NCBI RefSeq assembly: GCF_009389715.1
Contig: NC_052401.1
Span: 2,468,843 to 2,532,842 of the forward strand
DNA length: 64,000 nt
Direction of reading: 5' to 3'
Origin: Phoenix dactylifera
Lineage: Eukaryota; Streptophyta; Magnoliopsida; Arecales; Arecaceae
Shown: piece by piece, positions 50,501 through 62,291 of the stretch
Layout: each line of letters starts with the position of its first letter
How positions within the stretch are numbered: the stretch's first letter is position 1
The notes under the pieces: generated by a model
Told to the model about the DNA's origin: nothing
The model's database searches: none
What the model saw: only the letters and a program-made list of their open reading frames with translations
Translations under genes and position numbers: made by a program

Positions 50501-52600
50501 AGTTGCCTCATCTCTTTTTTTGGGGATTCAGTAATTGCCTGACTTAGAATCCCAGACTGTGATAAGGTGGGCAAATTTTCAATTAATTATTTCATTGATG
50601 CTGAAATACTAAAAGAACAATGTTTGCATATGCTTAAACTTTCTCTTTGAATTTGATTATGGCTTTTATATCGCTTTGAAGTGCTCAGATTCTTTTTCAT
50701 ATCTCAAATAAGAGAAAAAAAATCATTAATGATTGATTATAAAAATAAAAAAATAAAAAAGAGTAGATGAGAAAGCACAGTTTATCCAAGCGAGAGAGGG
50801 AGAGAGACAAATGGAAGCTCCCCAGGTGCCCTTTTTAATTGTTCATAAATGAGACAAGCTGTGCTTTCTCCTGTTAAGTAGTGCAATCATTAAGATTGCG
50901 CCCGAGCTATCCCTTTCAAATGTGGCATAATTTGGGGACCAACTCATGTGTTATATTTGGTTGTATTTTTAAATCTGTCTCCTAATGTTTCTGGCATCTA
51001 TTAGTAAAGTATCTATCAGCATATTTAATCATTGCAGCTGGATCCTTGGAAAAAAAACCCTCCGTGTCTTGCGTGGAATTAGTGCTAGGCAGCTGAGCCT
51101 TTTTAGGTAATACGACGTAAGTAAAATGCTGAATGGCTCGAAGGATTCAAACCACAAAATTACAACTTAGAAGATGGTAGAAGTTGAATTAGATTAACCG
51201 AGGGGGGGAAAAATTGACAGGTTACGCTTCACATGTGGAAGTAGGTGCCTTGACCGAGCCATCTACATGTTCTGAATCCCATGAAGATTTGAATCACCTA
51301 ATGCTCCTTAAGATTCGTGTTGAAAATCCAAGCCAACCATTTGATGGCAAACGATGGAAGGATTTCTATGGAAATTTGTCGTCCTAAGCTGAAAATAATT
51401 TAAATTAGATTCGCTTATGCAGTTTTGAGTTATAGCTCGAAAAAGATGATTCAAATAGAATGTGTGAGATATGTCTCAAATTGTATTATAATATGCGTTT
51501 TTCTATATTTTAAATTTTTTACAAATTGTCCTATTTTGAGGAGATAAGGATCACCATACCATGCGATTTATGTTGGATGCAACAAGACGGTCAACAAAAT
51601 TATTTTAGTTGCATTACATTTATATCACATATTGGACCTACCACTAATTGAATTGCGCACTGACCGGCTAAAATTGACCGTAGAACAAACTTGACCCTTT
51701 CTTTTTTTTGGCCAATAGCATTGGAGACTCATGGATTTTAAATCCAAAATTTACTCTAAAAGACATGGGCAATAAAAGAAATTCTATCATCAAGGAAGTG
51801 GCAACAAAATTCTGAGTCATGCCGACAACAAACCCTAATCCAGACAAATCATCCATGTTTAAGTAGGTAATAGATCAAATTCAATGCCAACCAGCTCTGC
51901 TAATCATCCAATACGGATTGATACATCATTCCTCATTTTCCGCTGGAGTTGCAGTGAAACCTACGTCCCATTGTGGTCTTTGTTTTGTGGAGACCGAGCT
52001 ATATTACCTTTCCACCGGTTAAATAAATCATTGGTGCGACAGCTTACAAATTGCCGACTCCAAGGACAGAATGCTCATCCGATAGCGAAGCGGACGAAGG
52101 CAGGGTCCCATGGCACAGTTGGGCTCACGTTGTTTTATAGCAAGAGAGTACTCATTCCATTTCCTGCCTCGTACAGTGGCGATGCCATCGTGAATGGGGG
52201 GCATTCAAACGTAATTCATGGGCAAAATTCGGTCTCTCGCTCGCCTTCCAGAGTTCTTCCGAACGCCACCGGCGGTGCACCCAAGTGAAGCGGGGCCCAC
52301 CAGCTTGAATTATTAAGCTCGCGATATTTCCGCGGAGCGGGAGCGCGAGATCTTTCCGATCCCTTTCTTTAGTATTATTATTATTATTATTATTATTATT
52401 CCACCTCACTTCGCTCATTTTCTTTTTGAACTTTTCATTCTTTTTTGTTTTTTTTTCACTGCTTTGTTTTCTTTCTTTTTAATTATCTTCACTCTATGGT
52501 CTTTCTCGTGATGAGCGAGCGTCTTCCACTCTGCGGCTTTTTCCCTCTTCTCCGCTTCCCAACCCTAACCCTAATCCTCGCCTCTCCTTCTCCTCTGCTT
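44536..52600. other. Long spacer without a recognised gene
   Basis: After about 250 bases of probable 3' UTR the sequence is AT-rich spacer. Items noted: a GGAATAACTATTCC palindromic patch at about 45215-45230, a motif like the end of RTE LINEs (CCTGTCCCAGTTGTTTGGG) near 46917, MITE-like AACCAAACAA words around 48600-48760, and an A-run at 48655-48669. None is strong enough for a firm call. Open frames up to 134 residues here (for example 51884-52288) have no known motif. Confidence 0.45.
52373..52400. repeat. (TTA)n microsatellite
   Basis: Nine TTA/ATT units in a row lie upstream of the kinase gene. Confidence 0.95.
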
Positions 52601-54776
52601 CTTCGCCATTGCCGATCTCGGAGCTGTTAATCCGCCGCATTCTCCTCTCTCTCCTCGATCGGTGAAGTGGGTCTGCGATCTGAACTGTTGCTGGCATTAG
52701 TGGACTTCTTCTAAGTATGGCTTCTTCTCCTCTCTATCGTCTCTTAGCTGAGATTTTACGGCTTCTCCACTGCTTCTTCTTACTGGTTGATTTTGACTGG
52801 AGTAATTTTTGTTTTTTTCTTCCTTTTTTTTAGATGGGGAGAGAAAATCCGTTATAATTCGGGGTAGCTATTGTTTTTTTCTTTTTGATCTGAATTTCTT
52901 CTTTTCTTTATCTGTTGTTGTTGATCAGCTTGAAGAAATATGGGCAGGAAAAAGCGAAAATTACATGTGGGAAAAAGATTTGGAAATGAGCGTGGAATAT
53001 GGACCCCCTCCCCCTCTCTCATCATCGTTTTTATTTCTAGTTATTCACCATCTTCTATGTATGCTGTTGAATCGGTTCGTGGGAAGAAAACTATGCGCTT
53101 CAAAAATTAGCGGAAATAAGTGCGCGTTGTGGATAGCTATTTTCTAACCATTCTCTTCAACTACTTAGTTCTATGTATGCTGTTGAATCGGTTCGTGGGA
53201 AGAAAACTATGTGCTTCTAAAAGTAGCGGAAATAAGTGAGGGTTGTGGATATCTATTTTTTTTTAATATATATATAGTTTTTAAAAATCTAACCATTCTC
53301 TTCGACTACTTAGTTCATGCAGTCGAATTGGTTTGAAATAACAATGGCTGCACGTCTCTAGGAAATTAGGGTCTGGCATCTCTTCTTTGTAATCTCAAGT
53401 CTGGATATTGGAACTCAAGTTATTCACATCTAGAACCGTGAGTACTTACAATTATGACCGTCAAAGCAACATAAAAGATTATAATTGTGCTTTATTGCGA
53501 TAACTTAACTTTACGTTGCGCCTTCTGGTGAATGTCATGGATCAAAATTATATCTGGATGTATACTCAAAAATACATCTGAATGTTGTAGCAGAAATCTG
53601 GAGCACATGCAGATAGCCATAAAGTAAATTTCATTGAGGTGAAGAATCGCAGTTGCATCAGAAATGCAACTAAAGTGCCATCCTGTTTACTTTTAAGCGC
53701 TCACAATAGCTTTCGACAAAAAAACTGACAATTCTAATCATGTGGCTGCTTCGAGTTCTTTTTCATGCAAAGTTCTGTCTTTGGTGTCTAGAAGCTCAGC
53801 TGGTAACATAAATACTCATTGTCTCCATCAATTATTTTTAGGCATTTTGGGCTGCAGATATGACTAAGTTGAATGGGCATAGTTTTTAAATTGAGTACTC
53901 AACCCAGAAAATTCAGTTACTCGAGCTGTGTATCTTGCCAAGCTTGAGTAACACTTTGACTTCCAGGAAATGTCACTCAAGTTGATAACTCAAAGACTAT
54001 CTATGTCTGACTGAGTTGGTGTTGTCATAAGTCTGATATTCTTACGACAAATGCTAGAAGCTAGATCAAACACTTTTAGAAACAAAATTATTCAGATCTG
54101 AGATAAGCTAAGGGGGAACTTTACATTGTTTTACGGCCAAGAAGGTACAAATTTAGCACCCAAGAATGTGACAATTGAGGAATAAATGTTTTTGACTACT
54201 CTTCAGGGTCAATCATGTACCTTATAAATTCTGTTCTTGTTGTTTGGCTGCAAACTTTCAAACTTTTGCATTTTACTCTAATTCCTGTTCACCTCAAAAC
54301 ACAATTCATTACCTAGTTCAAATTGCTTCGAGGTTGGGTCCCTTGTTGGACGCATTTTCAGTTTCAAATTTCTTTACCATGGTTGAAGAAGTAACTATTT
54401 TAATAAATAAAATTCAAAACCTACTGCTGAGTCATTTCTATTTTCATGTATCTGTATCCATTGTCTTTTAAATCTATGGTATTGTTTTTTAGGCTAACCG
54501 TTATTCAGCTATCAGCTGTGCAATATTTTCACCTTTTAATTTATTGCGGCCTCATCGTGCAGGATCATGGTGCACATTGATGTGGAGTAGTTGTTATGCA
54601 GGCCCTCTTCAACTATAGTAATTGATATGCATGAAAAGAATCTATACGAAAAAGTTTGGTTTTTCTTGATTGTACTTCACTAACCACTGGATGGATTGCT
54701 GGGAAATGGGTTAGTTATTTAATCACTTATCTTTCTGGTAAATTGGGTCATCTTGGTTGGTACAGCCACGCACAAA
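52550..54776 (+). promoter_or_regulatory. Promoter and spliced 5' leader of the kinase gene
   Basis: CT-rich sequence at 52540-52700, including CCCTAACCCTAATCC at 52561-52575, looks like promoter and first leader exon. Acceptor-like sites precede 54564 (atcgtgcag) and 54766 (ttggtacag), the latter 11 bases before the ATG. So at least one leader intron is likely; its exact structure cannot be fixed from the sequence. Confidence 0.45.
53054..53325. repeat. Tandem duplication, period 116 bp
   Basis: A unit starting TTCTATGTATGCTGTTGAATC at 53053 recurs at 53169. Both copies contain CGGTTCGTGGGAAGAAAACT and end in CTCTTC-ACTACTTAGTTC. The second copy has gained a T-rich and TA-rich insert near 53258-53285. 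Confidence 0.9.
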
Positions 54777-57700
54777 ATGGGTTCATCAGGTGGTATTTCT
54801 GAGATTGTTGAATCGAATGAAGAATCAAAACCAGTTCATCATTCGCATAGATCTAAGACACTTAGTATTAAATCAAAAGCAGATGGAGATATTAAGTCTC
54901 ATGGTCAACCTGTTGAGGATAACCTTGATCGGCTTTTGAGGGCAATTGATCTCAGGACATCATCAAGGGTTCTCGGCCCTTCTCACCAGGATGGTGTGGA
55001 CTTGCTGCAGAAGAGTGCTCTTAAGAAGCCAGTTAAAGTCAGGATATCTCAAGCATCAGGAATAGGAATATCTGAATCAGTGACCTTGAAACAGGCACTG
55101 CGAAGGTTATGCATTTCTCAGGCATCAGAGATGGCTGCTATGAAAAGGTTATCAAAGCCAATTGGTATATCTGGGGTGTCTGAAGCTGGAACTATTAAAA
55201 GGCTGTTTGCATCTGTAGTGGTCCAAGCAAGTGACTCTGGTCTTTCACTAGAAGAAGAAAAAAGTTTAGTGAAGATATCCATTGTTCCTGAAAAAGTTGT
55301 CAAGGAGTCATCTGGAAAAGCTACTGATTTCAGTCAAACAAGCAACTTGGAACCATCTAAACGAGATGCTGCTTCTTCACCTCTTTCCGAAGTTCTCAAC
55401 ACAGTTAAGGTACCAAAAGTCAGAATTCAAGATGTTCTTAATCCTACCTCAGCAAAAACCAGCAAAAATCCGTCAGTCTCTGCAGAGATAGAGAAGAAAG
55501 GAAAGACGACTTCTGTAACTTCTGTATCTAGTCCCCAGAAAGGCACTGAATCAAGCAAGTCTGCAATAAGTCCACGACTGATCAAGCCAGTATTTCGGAG
55601 CAAGACGTGCAGCAAAAAGAAAGGAAAGAGGGAATCAGCTTCAAAATCAGGTAGTTCCAGCAGATGTGGAGAAGTTGACAAAGCTGGCGCGGCTATTCCT
55701 AGTAAAACAAAGTCAGGTTGCCGAAAAGAAGTTGTGCTTCCAGCATCCAGCAGTACGAATTCTGCTGGTGCAGTTGTCGCAGAAAACATTGACAGTGGTG
55801 CAAGCAAACCTGATTTCAGTCCAAATATCTGCAGTGGTGGTAGAGCTGCTGGTGTGAAAATGAGTGAATGCTCAAGATCAAGAGAAAAGGGGGAGTGCTC
55901 TCAAAGTTCTAAGAGTAGCATTGGTGATAGCAGCACCAGCATCAGCGAGGAGAGCCATCAGAGTGGCTCCAGCAGTAATGGCAGTAGACCTCACATGTCA
56001 AAGGATGCGAGATGGGTAGCTATTCGCCGCATCATGATGCAGCAAGGAAGCTTAGGATTGAAGAATTTTAAACTTCTCAAAAGGCTTGGTTGTGGTGATA
56101 TTGGGACTGTTTATCTTGCTGAGCTAATTGGTTCTGAATGGTTATTTGCATTGAAAGTCATGGATATTGAATTCCTGGTGAGCAGAAAAAAGATGCTTAG
56201 AGCACAAACCGAAAGGGAGATATTGCAAATGCTGGATCATCCGTTCCTTCCTACCTTATATGCCCATTTTACGGCAGATAACCTCTCATGTCTCGTCATG
56301 GAGTATTGTCCTGGTGGTGACCTGCATGTCCTCCGGCAGAAGCAACCTGGAAAGTTTTTTTCTGAACCAGCTGCTAGGTATGTAGCTTCAACCGAAGATT
56401 GTATGCAGCTTAGCAGTTGCATTTGCCTATCAAGGAAGCATCATGGAAACTGTTAACATTATCCTTTTAGATGCATTTATGCCATGCAATGGTGCTTTAT
56501 ATCCTATTTTATTTAATCATCCCAATCCTACTTGCACTTAGGTGGGTGGTTTAGGAAGAGCATTTAGCGACATTCTAGAATTTTTTGTAGGGATACCACC
56601 ATTAATAGTAAATAACAGCTACATTAACTAAACTTGCTAAAACTGCACTCTGCAAAAGTAGGAAAGGAAGAAACTGAATAAACAACCCTCTACATAAACC
56701 CATTGACTTAATTCAGAAAGAAGGCTATTTTGATAAATCAGAACCATGACAAACCCATTAATCGGTTGTCATGAAACTCTATACATGGCCAATTGAAGTA
56801 TGTTTGAAGAATGGAATAGTGTGAGGCTCTTTTATGTGTAGCTTCTCGAGTGGCATACTGATTGCTGCTTCTTAAACAATTGTCTGAACCTGAAACTACA
56901 ATCAGGAACAACACCTTAGTCAGAAAATTCAGCTATTCTTTATCTATAGCACCCACTGCGCCAGAAAAGAATCAGAACTACTGTGGAGATGGCCATGTTT
57001 AGAGTCGGTAACAATGGAGTTTAGAGCATGAAGTTGATTTCAAATTTGCAATGAATGTGTAGCCTTTATATTCTTTCATTATGCTTTAATAATGCGTGCA
57101 CACTGTTAATTCTACAAAGTCATGCTGTGAAATCATTTTTACAGGTTTTATGTTGCAGAAGTCCTCCTTGCACTGGAGTACCTACACATGTTAGGGGTCA
57201 TCTATCGAGATCTCAAACCAGAGAACATCCTTGTTCGTGATGATGGTCACATCATGCTATCTGATTTTGACCTTTCTCTCAGGTGTTCAGTAAGCCCTAC
57301 CCTTCTCAGATCCTCATCCTTGGGTACAGAAGGGCCCGTAAAGAAACTGTCAGGACCCTGTGCTGAAAACAGTTGCATTGATCCTCTCTGCCTTCAGCCG
57401 TCATGGGTCCCTGTTTCTTGTTTCACACCCCGTCTTGTGTCTTCCACCATGGCAAAGACCCACAAGCTAAAAGCTGACCTAGGTGGTCAGGATAGCCCGC
57501 TTCCACAGCTTGTGGTGGAGCCTACTGATGCACGATCCAACTCCTTTGTTGGGACTCATGAGTACCTGGCCCCCGAGATTATCAGAGGAGATGGACATGG
57601 AAGTGCTGTAGATTGGTGGACGTTTGGAATATTTCTATATGAGTTACTTTTTGGTAGGACACCCTTCAAGGGACCTGGAAATGAAGAAACTTTGGCTAAT

Positions 57701-58003
57701 GTGATCTCTCAGAGTTTGAAGTTTCCTGAGAGCCCAGCTGTTAGGTTCCATGCGAGGGATTTGATTAGAGGGTTGCTCGTAAAGGAACCAGAGAATCGGC
57801 TGGGATCAGTCAGAGGAGCAGCTGAGATTAAGCAGCACCCATTTTTTGAAGGGCTGAATTGGGCCTTGATCCGATGTGCTGCACCACCTGAGACACCGAG
57901 AAGCTATGATGATGGAACTCCAGTTGCAATGCGCAAGAAAAAGGAAGGTAAATGCCTGGATTTCAGGAGTAATGGAGAAGATGTGGAGTTTGAGCTATTT
58001 TAA
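54777..58003 (+). CDS. KIPK-like: AGC VIII protein kinase, KIPK type
   Basis: Two exons, 54777-56377 and 57145-58003, join inside an Arg codon to give 819 residues. The first 425 residues are Ser/Lys-rich and low in complexity. They include repeated [12 protein letters not shown]- and [10 protein letters not shown]-like segments. The kinase domain starts near 428: glycine loop [20 protein letters not shown] lysine, YRDLKPEN catalytic loop near 553 and DFD in place of DFG near 573, the mark of plant AGC VIII kinases. About 90 residues are inserted before GTHEYLAPE near 670, also typical. The protein ends in FELF, an FxxF docking site for PDK1. KIPK kinases bind the kinesin KCBP and PERK receptor kinases and act in root growth. 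The N-terminus is somewhat shorter than the roughly 930-residue Arabidopsis protein. The start was chosen as the first ATG after a good acceptor. Confidence 0.92.
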
Positions 58004-58780
58004 CAGAGTTCTCTTCTCTGTGGAGCGTGCTTGGTTTGGTAGCTGATGCCTGTCTTTTCGCTCCATTTTCATTATTTTAAGTGATAGCTGTCAATGTAAA
58101 TGTAGATCCGTATATTGCAGTAAGCTTTCATTTCTTGTTAATAACATGCATATGAATCAAGAAATATGTCAATCTATCAACCACTTCTGTTTTGTCCTGC
58201 AATGGTTAGAGCTGAATCTGAAGTAGCTGCGATATATATGAAGCATGCATTTCCTTTGTTTTTCTGGATGAGACATGTTCTCTTGTTCTTGTTTCATAAT
58301 TTGTTTCACGATTTTTAATGAGAGAAACTTCATGGGATTGTACATAACTTTTTGCATGAAGGGTTGGACGTAATTATCAATGAAACAGTAGCTGAATTGC
58401 TAGATGTAGTAATCAACATATATTGGGTCTGATGTATAAAGAACCTAAAGCATGAGGTAGAGCAGTAGCAAGCCCTCTGAGTCCACTGTACTGCTGCCTC
58501 TTTAATCTTTTGTTAACCCTGCCGCTGTATGTATCTCTTCCTCTCCATTTTTGTTGTCATCTCTGCTCTTGGAATCCCATATTTTGTCATCCCGAGCCAT
58601 CTCATCTGCAGCAGCATCAATTTTGGTCCGTTCCTCTCTTTCTGAGGCCTGAGCCATTTTTTGTCCTCTTCAAGCGCCATGGTTGGTCCCTCCCATATCA
58701 CAGTAAGAAAGCTTACTCATTTGCAATTTTCAGTGAATTCTACAGTGATTCATCCATCCTCTGAGTAGCATCTGCAAAAG
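58004..58780. other. Kinase 3' UTR and downstream spacer
   Basis: The kinase 3' UTR probably ends near 58150. A 51-residue minus-strand frame at 58502-58657 is the only notable item. Confidence 0.5.
58502..58657 (-). CDS. Candidate small ORF, charged 51-residue peptide
   Basis: The minus-strand frame begins MAQASEREERTKIDAAADEM and ends in GLTKD before TAA. An in-frame stop lies just upstream, so the ATG is the real limit of the frame. The composition is strongly charged and uncharacteristic of random AT-rich spacer. No family is recognised, and it could be chance or a decayed exon. Confidence 0.25.
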   Translation of the reverse strand: MAQASEREERTKIDAAADEMARDDKIWDSKSRDDNKNGEEEIHTAAGLTKD

Positions 58781-59004
58781 CACTGCTATGAAGGCTGCGG
58801 TCATAGGCATGCTTCCAGGGAAGAAATAAAATTATTGTCAGGTGTGATCATGCACAACTGTTTAGTATGGGTAATTTTTATTTTCTTCCTTTCTTGTAGA
58901 ATTTTCATGCATTTTTTTTTTGTTAATCTTTATAGAAAGGTGTTGTAGTTTTATGACTCTTGATATTCTTTTGGCATCTTCAGTGTTGAAGAGTGATCCA
59001 GCAG

Positions 59005-59825
59005 ACTCACATACAAGGGTGGCATAAAGCGGCTTGTGATTGAGGTAACGTGGATCTCTGGGCCAAGGTGCTTACTATGTCCAGAAATTTCTGATATTGG
59101 CCAGTGCCATGCTAGACAGAGGTGAAAATAAATATTGCAGCATGTCAATCTAAGCATATGCTGTTCTTTTTAATATAACAAAGGAACAATAAAGGTCAAA
59201 CAGGTTGCATGTGACAAATGAAGATTAGTGCCACATTACTTGTTGTTTGTGGATTAAAGTTCACTACCTTGTCAACTTCAAATTTGTGCAAGGAAAATGA
59301 ACCTATGCTGATTTATGATGATTGAAAAAGATTATGGTTTCTTCATCTGCAATTGATAATCATTCAGAATATTGTAAGACAAGAAGAGCTAATTTTTGTT
59401 TTGGTGGGATGCTGCACAAGAAATAAATTGGCTAGGGTTATGATTACGTGCACGACGACATTGTATATTGCACAAGTTCTTATTGTCGTGGTACTGCATG
59501 AGTCGTATAGTAATCCTTCCTTAATCATCACATAGAGATCTCGATGCTAATATTCCAGTCTGAATTAAACTGCTTTTTCGTAATTAAACTGTCGGGGCAA
59601 GGTATGGTTTCTTTGCTTATTTGATAGATGCTTTCCTTATTTTACTGATTGCAGCATGCTGAGAGGTACCCCCGAGCACTGAAAATTATCCGCTGCAATT
59701 CACAGAGATGTGGGTTTGAGCTTCAGACGGTGGAGACTTTCCAGCCAGTGCCCAAGGAAACCATTGTTTTTTCTGAGTGGAATAGCAAGGAGCTGCGAGC
59801 AACACTGGTGAAAGAAAGAATGTAG
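59005..59825 (+). CDS. 3' exons of an unidentified gene
   Basis: Two exons fit together: 59005-59044, reading LTYKGGIKRLVIE, with donor gtaacg, and 59655-59825, reading HAERYPRALKIIRCNSQRCG onward to VKERM and TAG. The acceptors are gatccagcag and gattgcag. The last exon keeps 56 residues open with normal amino-acid variety, including paired cysteines (CNSQRC) and FELQTVETFQPVP. A possible preceding exon at about 58806-58841 (ending KIIV, donor gtgtga) is in phase but uncertain. The 5' end was not found. I do not recognise the family. Confidence 0.45.
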
Positions 59826-60812
59826 CGTGGAGACGAATACCAATCAGGGTCCAGGTCTCCCAGACGACAGATATTCCCCAAAGCTACGCCTCATGCTCAG
59901 TTTTGTAAGAAACAGTACAAGGGCAACCTAGAAAAAGGTGCTTGTTAGAGAAGAAAGAATTTGGCTATACTGAAAATTATAGGACTATCTTTTGAGATTT
60001 CCCAATCATGAAAAAAAGGGAAACTAAGCTGCCGTTTTTTTCAAAATGCTACAGGATATTCGTAATTACAGGCATTATAACACCGGTCTACAAGTAATTG
60101 AGAGAGAAATGTAGGTTCAACAAATAAACAGGAAGATGAGAGCTATCTATTGAGAGACGGTAGCTCCAATTCATCAAGATGCTATGACCGTACCACAATA
60201 TTCTTTGCCTGGCTATTTCTTTCTTGACAGGGCACAACTTTTTATAAGCTAGCTTGTCGCGTGAAGGTTCTTTCAAGTTTTTTCTATCATCGATATTTTC
60301 GTTTAGCCCCACCTGATATGCAACAAATCCAACAATGAAAACTAACTAAGCTTTGGCGTATCCACTCAACGATTTTAACGACCAAGTAAAGAATGAAGCC
60401 AATCTGAAATGTTCAATCGACTCTCCTAGATTTGGAAAGGGGTTTGAGAAGATGGACGTCTTAAAAGTATTTTTAATAAGAAAGTACCAAGGGAGCAGGT
60501 GAAGAACAAGATTCTGCAACAGATTTCTAGACGAGTGTGCTATCTTAAATAGAAAATATCTGCTACTAAGATCTCCCTCCACTCAAAAATATATATAGAT
60601 TCAAATACTTAAGTCACCTTTCCACATCCCTAGGTGCATCTTTCCATCATCCATTTCTTGGACCCATACGTTCCACTTCTAAGTTATTTAAAGGTACAGT
60701 CACTCCCACTTCTAAGAAACCGCACGAAGGAAGGGTTACGATTATTCACGAACGGAACCCTGAACCCCACGGAGTAGGAGAAAGCAGAGTAGGCGGAGAG
60801 ACTGTTTACCAA
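59826..60812. other. Spacer and promoter of the phosphatase gene
   Basis: No gene is recognised here. The last 100 bases, with TTATTTAAAGG near 60685, could be the promoter of the downstream phosphatase gene. Confidence 0.5.
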
Positions 60813-62291
60813 ATGGGGGAGACCGGCGAACGCACCGATCGGACGGTTATCTGCATAGGAGACATCCATGGCTACTTTTCCAAGCTTCAGCTCCTCTGGT
60901 CCAACCTCGAGGCCGCCGTCGGCGCCGCCGCCTTCGAGGCGGCGCTCGTCATCTTTCTCGGCGACTACTGTGACCGCGGCCCGGACACCCACCAGGTGCT
61001 CGACTTCCTCCTCTCCCTCCCCTCCCGCTACCCGCGCCAGCGCTACGTCTTCCTCTGCGGCAACCACGACCTCGCCTTCGCCGCCTTCGTGGGCGCCCTT
61101 CCCCCGCCGCCGGACGGCTCGCCGTTTTCCGCCACGTGGGCGGAGTACCAGCAGAGCGAGGAGCGGGAGGGGTGGTTCAAAGGGGAGGGCTACGAGGCGA
61201 TGCACGTGCAGGGGAGGCGGTGGGGTGGGAACATGGGGGGCCACTGGAACCCTAAGAAGGGCATGCCCTACAAGGGATCTATCTATGATGCCGGCCCGAC
61301 CTTCGAATCCTATGGCGTCCCCCATGGATTGGCGGGTGAGAGGAGCTCCTTTGATTTCTCTTCCAAGGCTGATTTTTTTTGGGATCAATTCACGGGTTTC
61401 TTTGATACGGTATTTGATTCATAACGAGATTTTGTGATTGATTTCGGGTTTCCTCGATACAATTTCGTTTCTATTCAGCTGGTGTCCAGTAAAAAATTCT
61501 TTCTTTAATGGAATCCATTAATAAAATTCTTATCAGGCTTGAATTGGTAGCTGAGAATAAATGCAAATCGGTTCTTTGACATCTCTAAACATACCTCTTA
61601 CGATGTTCAATAGTGTCAAATGACTCTTTTTTTTATAAAGAATATCGAATTTTCTGTTAGAATGCTTTGTGCTATATCAATATACCCATTTCATCACGAC
61701 GCAAACTTCATTAGAGAGCGGAGCAAACGCACGCACACACAAAAAAAGAGAGGGAGGAGCCAGCCTTTGGTTTTGTGATCCAGTGCTTATGGGTTCCCCT
61801 AGTTTCTGCAGTTCTATTATGAGAATATTGCTGTTAATGGTATTGGTATGCATTAGTTACAATAATTTCTTTTAAGTCCTGATATATGCCAGTCCTCTGT
61901 CACATGACTTAATTGCAGATTTGGTTAAAGCAGTCCCTGATAATCACAAGAAGTTTCTTGCTGACTTGGTTTGGGTTCATGAGGAGGTACTAGTTTTGGG
62001 AAACAACTAGTTGCAAGTTTGCTGGTTTGCTTTTAATGATATAAAGCTTTTTGTGTTAGGTATAAAGAAATTAAGTTTTGTCCCCCCCCCCCCTAATAAC
62101 GGCAACTGCAGGACAATGTTTTAATTGACACTTCTGAGGGAAGGATCTGCTGCAAACTAATAGCTGTTCACGCTGGCTTGGAGATATCCAAAGGCGTCGA
62201 TGAGCAGCTAAAACTTCTAAGAGCCAGGGACACAAGCCTGCCGAAGGTGGAAGATCTTAGTGGGAGGCATAATGTTTGGGAAATACCAAAG
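60813..62291 (+). CDS. RLPH2-like: RLPH2-type PPP phosphatase (3' end outside window)
   Basis: Three exons are visible, 60813-61335, 61919-61986 and 62112-62291, joining in phase to 257 residues. The PPP signature motifs are present: GDIHG at 16-20, GDYCDRG at 50-56 and GNHD at 83-86, which supply ligands for the two catalytic metals, then WVHEED across the exon 2/3 junction and VHAGL. The blocks [20 protein letters not shown] and NVWEIPK match Rhizobiales-like phosphatase 2, a plant protein of bacterial ancestry related to serine/threonine phosphatases that prefers phosphotyrosine. The expected final part with its SGHHG motif was not found before 64000, so the next intron is over 1.7 kb. Exon 1 is very GC-rich, the later exons are not. 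Confidence 0.93.

Noticed and set aside
51884-52288. 134-residue open frame upstream of the kinase
   Set aside because: It shows no recognised domain and odd composition, and it overlaps a minus-strand frame that runs through the TTA repeat.
60684-61437. Long frames on both strands over phosphatase exon 1
   Set aside because: They arise from its very high GC content; only the frame starting at 60813 has phosphatase motifs.
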